Below, in pieces: positions 60,604 to 64,000 of a stretch of DNA of 64,000 bases. Positions within the stretch are counted from its first letter, which is position 1, and each line of letters begins with the position of its first letter. The notes under the pieces were generated by a model. That model was not told the origin of the DNA, did not search any database, and was given only the letters and a program-made list of their open reading frames with translations. This DNA is from Anarhynchus alexandrinus (Eukaryota > Chordata > Aves > Charadriiformes > Charadriidae). The DNA is taken from positions 766,813 through 830,812 of the forward strand of contig VUYV01000295.1 of the NCBI GenBank assembly GCA_008711295.1. Direction: 5' to 3'. The position numbers and the translations under genes are program-made.

Positions 60604-63600
60604 TTAGCCTTTAAAGTGAGTTTCATTTTTTTACCAGGAAGATAATTTTGGTAGAGCTATCACTCTATACTAATAATCTGTGAAAAGATCTTACAAAGTT
60701 TGATTATCTCCATGAGGAAATCATAAATATTTGATGTTACTAGGTTTAACTCGGTGTCATAAAATCTTGAATTTTCTTCTCTGTTGAGATAGCTTACTTT
60801 GATAAAGCACATGAGTTCACAGATAAAGGTTGAGCAGAAAGGAAGGAATACTGTTCTGAATGGTTTTAATGCCACAAATTTACTCTAACGGATGTTATAC
60901 CATTTTCTAGTTGCCTCTGCAAGTGCCCTACGACGATGCGAGGTTTCATTTTTCTATTCTCCAAACCAACACATTCTTTTTTTTGTCAGACTGCAGCACG
61001 TTTGTGAAATGAGGATGAAGCTCTCAGTGGAGTGTTGGAGCAAATTTGTTTTGTGAATCTGAAAGGTCTGAAAGAGAGGAGCTTTATTTGGCTCCCTCCA
61101 ATGTGTCTATTGAGTTGCCAGCAGGTCTTTAGTCAGTGTTTTTCCATGTTTTTTTCCACCTTCAGTCTGTTGAGAGGTTCAGGGTAACCAGAGTGCTTCA
61201 CTGGTGTAATTGATTCGTTGTAGAGTCCAGGAAGAGTTGAAGAAAATATGAGCAAAAATCCATCCAAGAAAAATAATTACAGGATTTGGAGGAGACAAGT
61301 AGGGGACCTTGTTTCCTTCTATGTGTGCGTCCCACTGGCACCTCTGCTTTCTGTATTTTCCCTACTATAAAGGGAGAGCCTCATCAGCTGAGGCTCTTTA
61401 ACTTTTGGAAAGTTTGAGTTCTCAAGCATATTATCTGTGTAGCCTCTGAGTCATACAGCAGAACCGATCTCAAACTGGTAACCTGGTCAGCTGTCTCTAG
61501 TTTAGAGGGTTTTTTTTCTTATTGGCATAGGGGAAGAATTCTTACAAGGTGGAAAAAATATCAGTGGATTCAATAGTATTTTTTTCTGTTTGTTTTAAAA
61601 TACAGCGTTATGGTGGTATTAAATTTTCAGGATGCTTTGAATGTTTGATCTGAAAATGAGAAAACCTCATAGGCTTCAGAATGAAAGTAACTGATACTGG
61701 ACAGGCATGAAAAAATAAATACTACAGAAATTTTGTAAAATATTTTAATATTGCGGATGAAATATTTTTGTGAGTAATAAGTAGGACTAGGGTTCTCTTG
61801 GGGTTTGAGACTTTAGTTTCCGATGTATCAATTCCTTCTTCTTTGGAAATATACAGGGAAAGTGCTAAGGTAGCTACCTTACTCCACAATCTATTATTTG
61901 ACAATAGGCAATTAGGAGAGCAAATAATTTAATATTAGTTGACAGATCATTAGCCTGTAATACAAAAAGTAAGAAAAGGCAGGAGCCTAAGGAAGCAGTA
62001 GCTATATTTGGAGTTGAGGAAGAAAAAAGATCTTAATAGCGAAGCATGGTAATAGCTAGAGGATAGGCACAAGAAAGCAGAAAATTGCTGGTACACAAAA
62101 AATTTGGACTGTGTCTCGCCACTGCAGCTGAGTCAGCTTGAATCTGAACACTAATTGGCACTCATAGGCTGCTCTCTGTACTTCTCCTTCATGACCTGGA
62201 CCTGTCTCGGGTGATGGTACGTTCGGAGTACCTGAGTGAATGACAGCTGCGATGGGCAAATTTGGGCCTCATTTCCCAGAGGGCTGGGCCTTCATTAGGA
62301 AAAAAGTGTTTTGAATGGCCAAAAATAGAGTCAAGTCCTGGTGAAGATAAAATAACTGAAAGATTGAACGTGCTAAGATTAGATTTATATGTCCTCCCAT
62401 TTCAGGAGGGAGGAAATGGGTTGGACGTGTTGCAGTGAGGGTGTTCAGCCTGGAGTGTGGGAGTGAAATGGGAATTTCATGAGGTTGAAGCAGGAAGCTG
62501 GACAGTCCCATGTATAGCCTTTGAAAATAGAGATCTTCTTTTAAAGACTGGTTTAGGGCCATCCCAAACCTACAGTCAAACTTCTTGGCTTTCTAGATCA
62601 CATAAATCATAGTATGGGAACCAACCTTATTGCACATCTTTCATAATGAAGAAGGAAAGGTATAGGAAATACCCATCCTATATATCAAACTGCTGCCAGA
62701 CCTGTGTGTGGTAATACACGTACCACCTGTGTGAAAACCATTCCAGTAGATAACAGCAGTAGCAGCAACAGGAGATGAATGCCCTAAGACAGAGAAGAGC
62801 TCATTCAGCAGGGGGAAAAAAAAAAAAAGGATATATATTTTTCTTTCAGGAATTTATAATGAGACCACGGCAAAGACTGGGCTGGAACTAATAACTAATC
62901 TTTCACTCTAGGCAAATCTGTAAAATGCATTCTATTGTTAATTTGGGGAGGTTTAATTTTATGTATGATAAATCTCTTGCTGAACAATCACAACCTGAAA
63001 TGCAATTTGCTAAATACTACATTGTGATTTTAGGTGGCTTTTAATTATAACTAACTATAGTTAAAACAATCAATTTTCAAAGTATTCTTTTTCCACTTTT
63101 TTAAGGAAAAAGCAGAAAAATTTTAATTAAATTAGAATTGAAGAAAAGTTTGTTCTTCCCTTTTTAGTGTTTATTCAGAATGCTTACCTTTTGTTAAAGT
63201 TTCTTCTCTTCTCTCCAGTATTAAATGTTGTCTTTAATTACTCTCCCTTTCTTCATGGGAAATTATTGGGAATTAGAACCTGTAGTGGTGATTAAAACAA
63301 ACGTGAAGTTTTCTGTATTCCCTCAGAAACCTGGATTCTGAATAGCTTAGAATAATAGGCGTTCTTGAATATTACCTAATTATATGTGGGTTTTTTTTGT
63401 TTTTTTTGAACAAATCCCTAGGAGAATAGAATCCCTGCTCTCTTCCTTTGTAGTTTAAAGTCCCCATCCTGCAAAGACATTTGCATAACAGTTTGGGAGC
63501 TACTCACAATTTATGAACTATATACCCTTCTGAGTTTGAAGTGCATTTTTAGAGATGCCATTTAAGATACCTTCTGTATTGCTGGTTGGATATCTAGCTA

Positions 63601-64000
63601 TGTGAGATTATTCTATAGACACAGTTTAGTGTAGATCTCATTAGAATTTTATATATTTATATATCACATATCCTTCATTTTAAATAAGGACAGGAAATTT
63701 CAGTGACATGTTTGGACTGACTTTGCATTGAAAAATTAAGATAAACAATAAACATCGATTTATGGACGAAAGACAGCTTAGCTGGAGAACAGGTGAAACA
63801 AACTTGATTAGTAATGGAGCCTGTCCCTCCAAAATCTGAATATAGTGTAAATATAATATGGGATTTGTGGAAAAAAACGGGAATGATCTTTTGAGTCAAA
63901 TGGTTGCCGACAAGGCTAGGAACTCCTCAGTAAGACTATTTCCTCTGGTTATATTCTGATTTTCTTTTTCTTTTGTTTTATATTCTCCATGTGTACATTT
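60604..64000. other. Unannotated AT-rich sequence, no gene recognised
   Basis: No gene, RNA gene or transposon family is recognised up to the window edge. Only short homopolymers (A13 near 62817, T runs near 63391 and 63402) and short unrelated open frames occur. Confidence 0.55.

Noticed and set aside
1..64000. CRISPR arrays, tRNA genes, operons or prophage
   Set aside because: No regularly spaced repeats, no tRNA B-box word (GGTTCGANTCC) in a plausible cloverleaf, and the avian repeat content excludes a prokaryotic source.

Overview
The window is avian nuclear DNA. The evidence is a set of CR1 LINE copies of different ages, several with the bird-type 3' end (the GGTTGGACTAGATGATCTCC family of words followed by ATTCTGTG-like octamers), in AT-rich single-copy sequence with many short T, A and G/T tracts. 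Nothing looks prokaryotic, plasmid or phage-like. The short open frames that fill all six frames have no operon layout, no Shine-Dalgarno pattern and no recognisable domains, apart from frames inside CR1. I find no protein-coding exon, tRNA, rRNA or CRISPR array that I can defend. The most likely reading is intron or intergenic sequence of a bird genome.

Layout: 1-8.5 kb is unannotated sequence with one small CR1 tail (5.34 kb). A young 5'-truncated CR1 at 8.64-9.24 kb keeps an uninterrupted ORF2 C-terminus. At 10.3-12.5 kb there is a composite block: an LTR-like promoter/polyadenylation module on the minus strand, an approximately 0.8-kb sequence present twice, a CR1 reverse-transcriptase fragment after the first copy, and a single-N gap exactly where the second copy begins. 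From 12.5 to 48.2 kb there is mostly plain sequence with small CR1 remnants at 18.6, 25.4, 34.9, 36.4 and 46.1 kb. At 48.2-50.66 kb a 1.23-kb segment occurs twice in direct orientation, again split by a single N. From 50.66 to 64 kb there is plain sequence, with an ancient CR1 body at 56.9-57.4 kb and a third N at 60603.

The strongest result concerns assembly structure. Two of the three N gaps sit precisely at the junction of near-identical direct repeats, which points to false (haplotypic or contig-end) duplication, though real tandem duplication is not excluded. The only coding capacity I recognise belongs to CR1. A handful of splice-site pairs, a GC/CpG-rich patch at 51.85 kb and several homeodomain/GATA/SOX-motif-rich stretches are listed as candidates only. 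I did not find convincing evidence of a new biological system.
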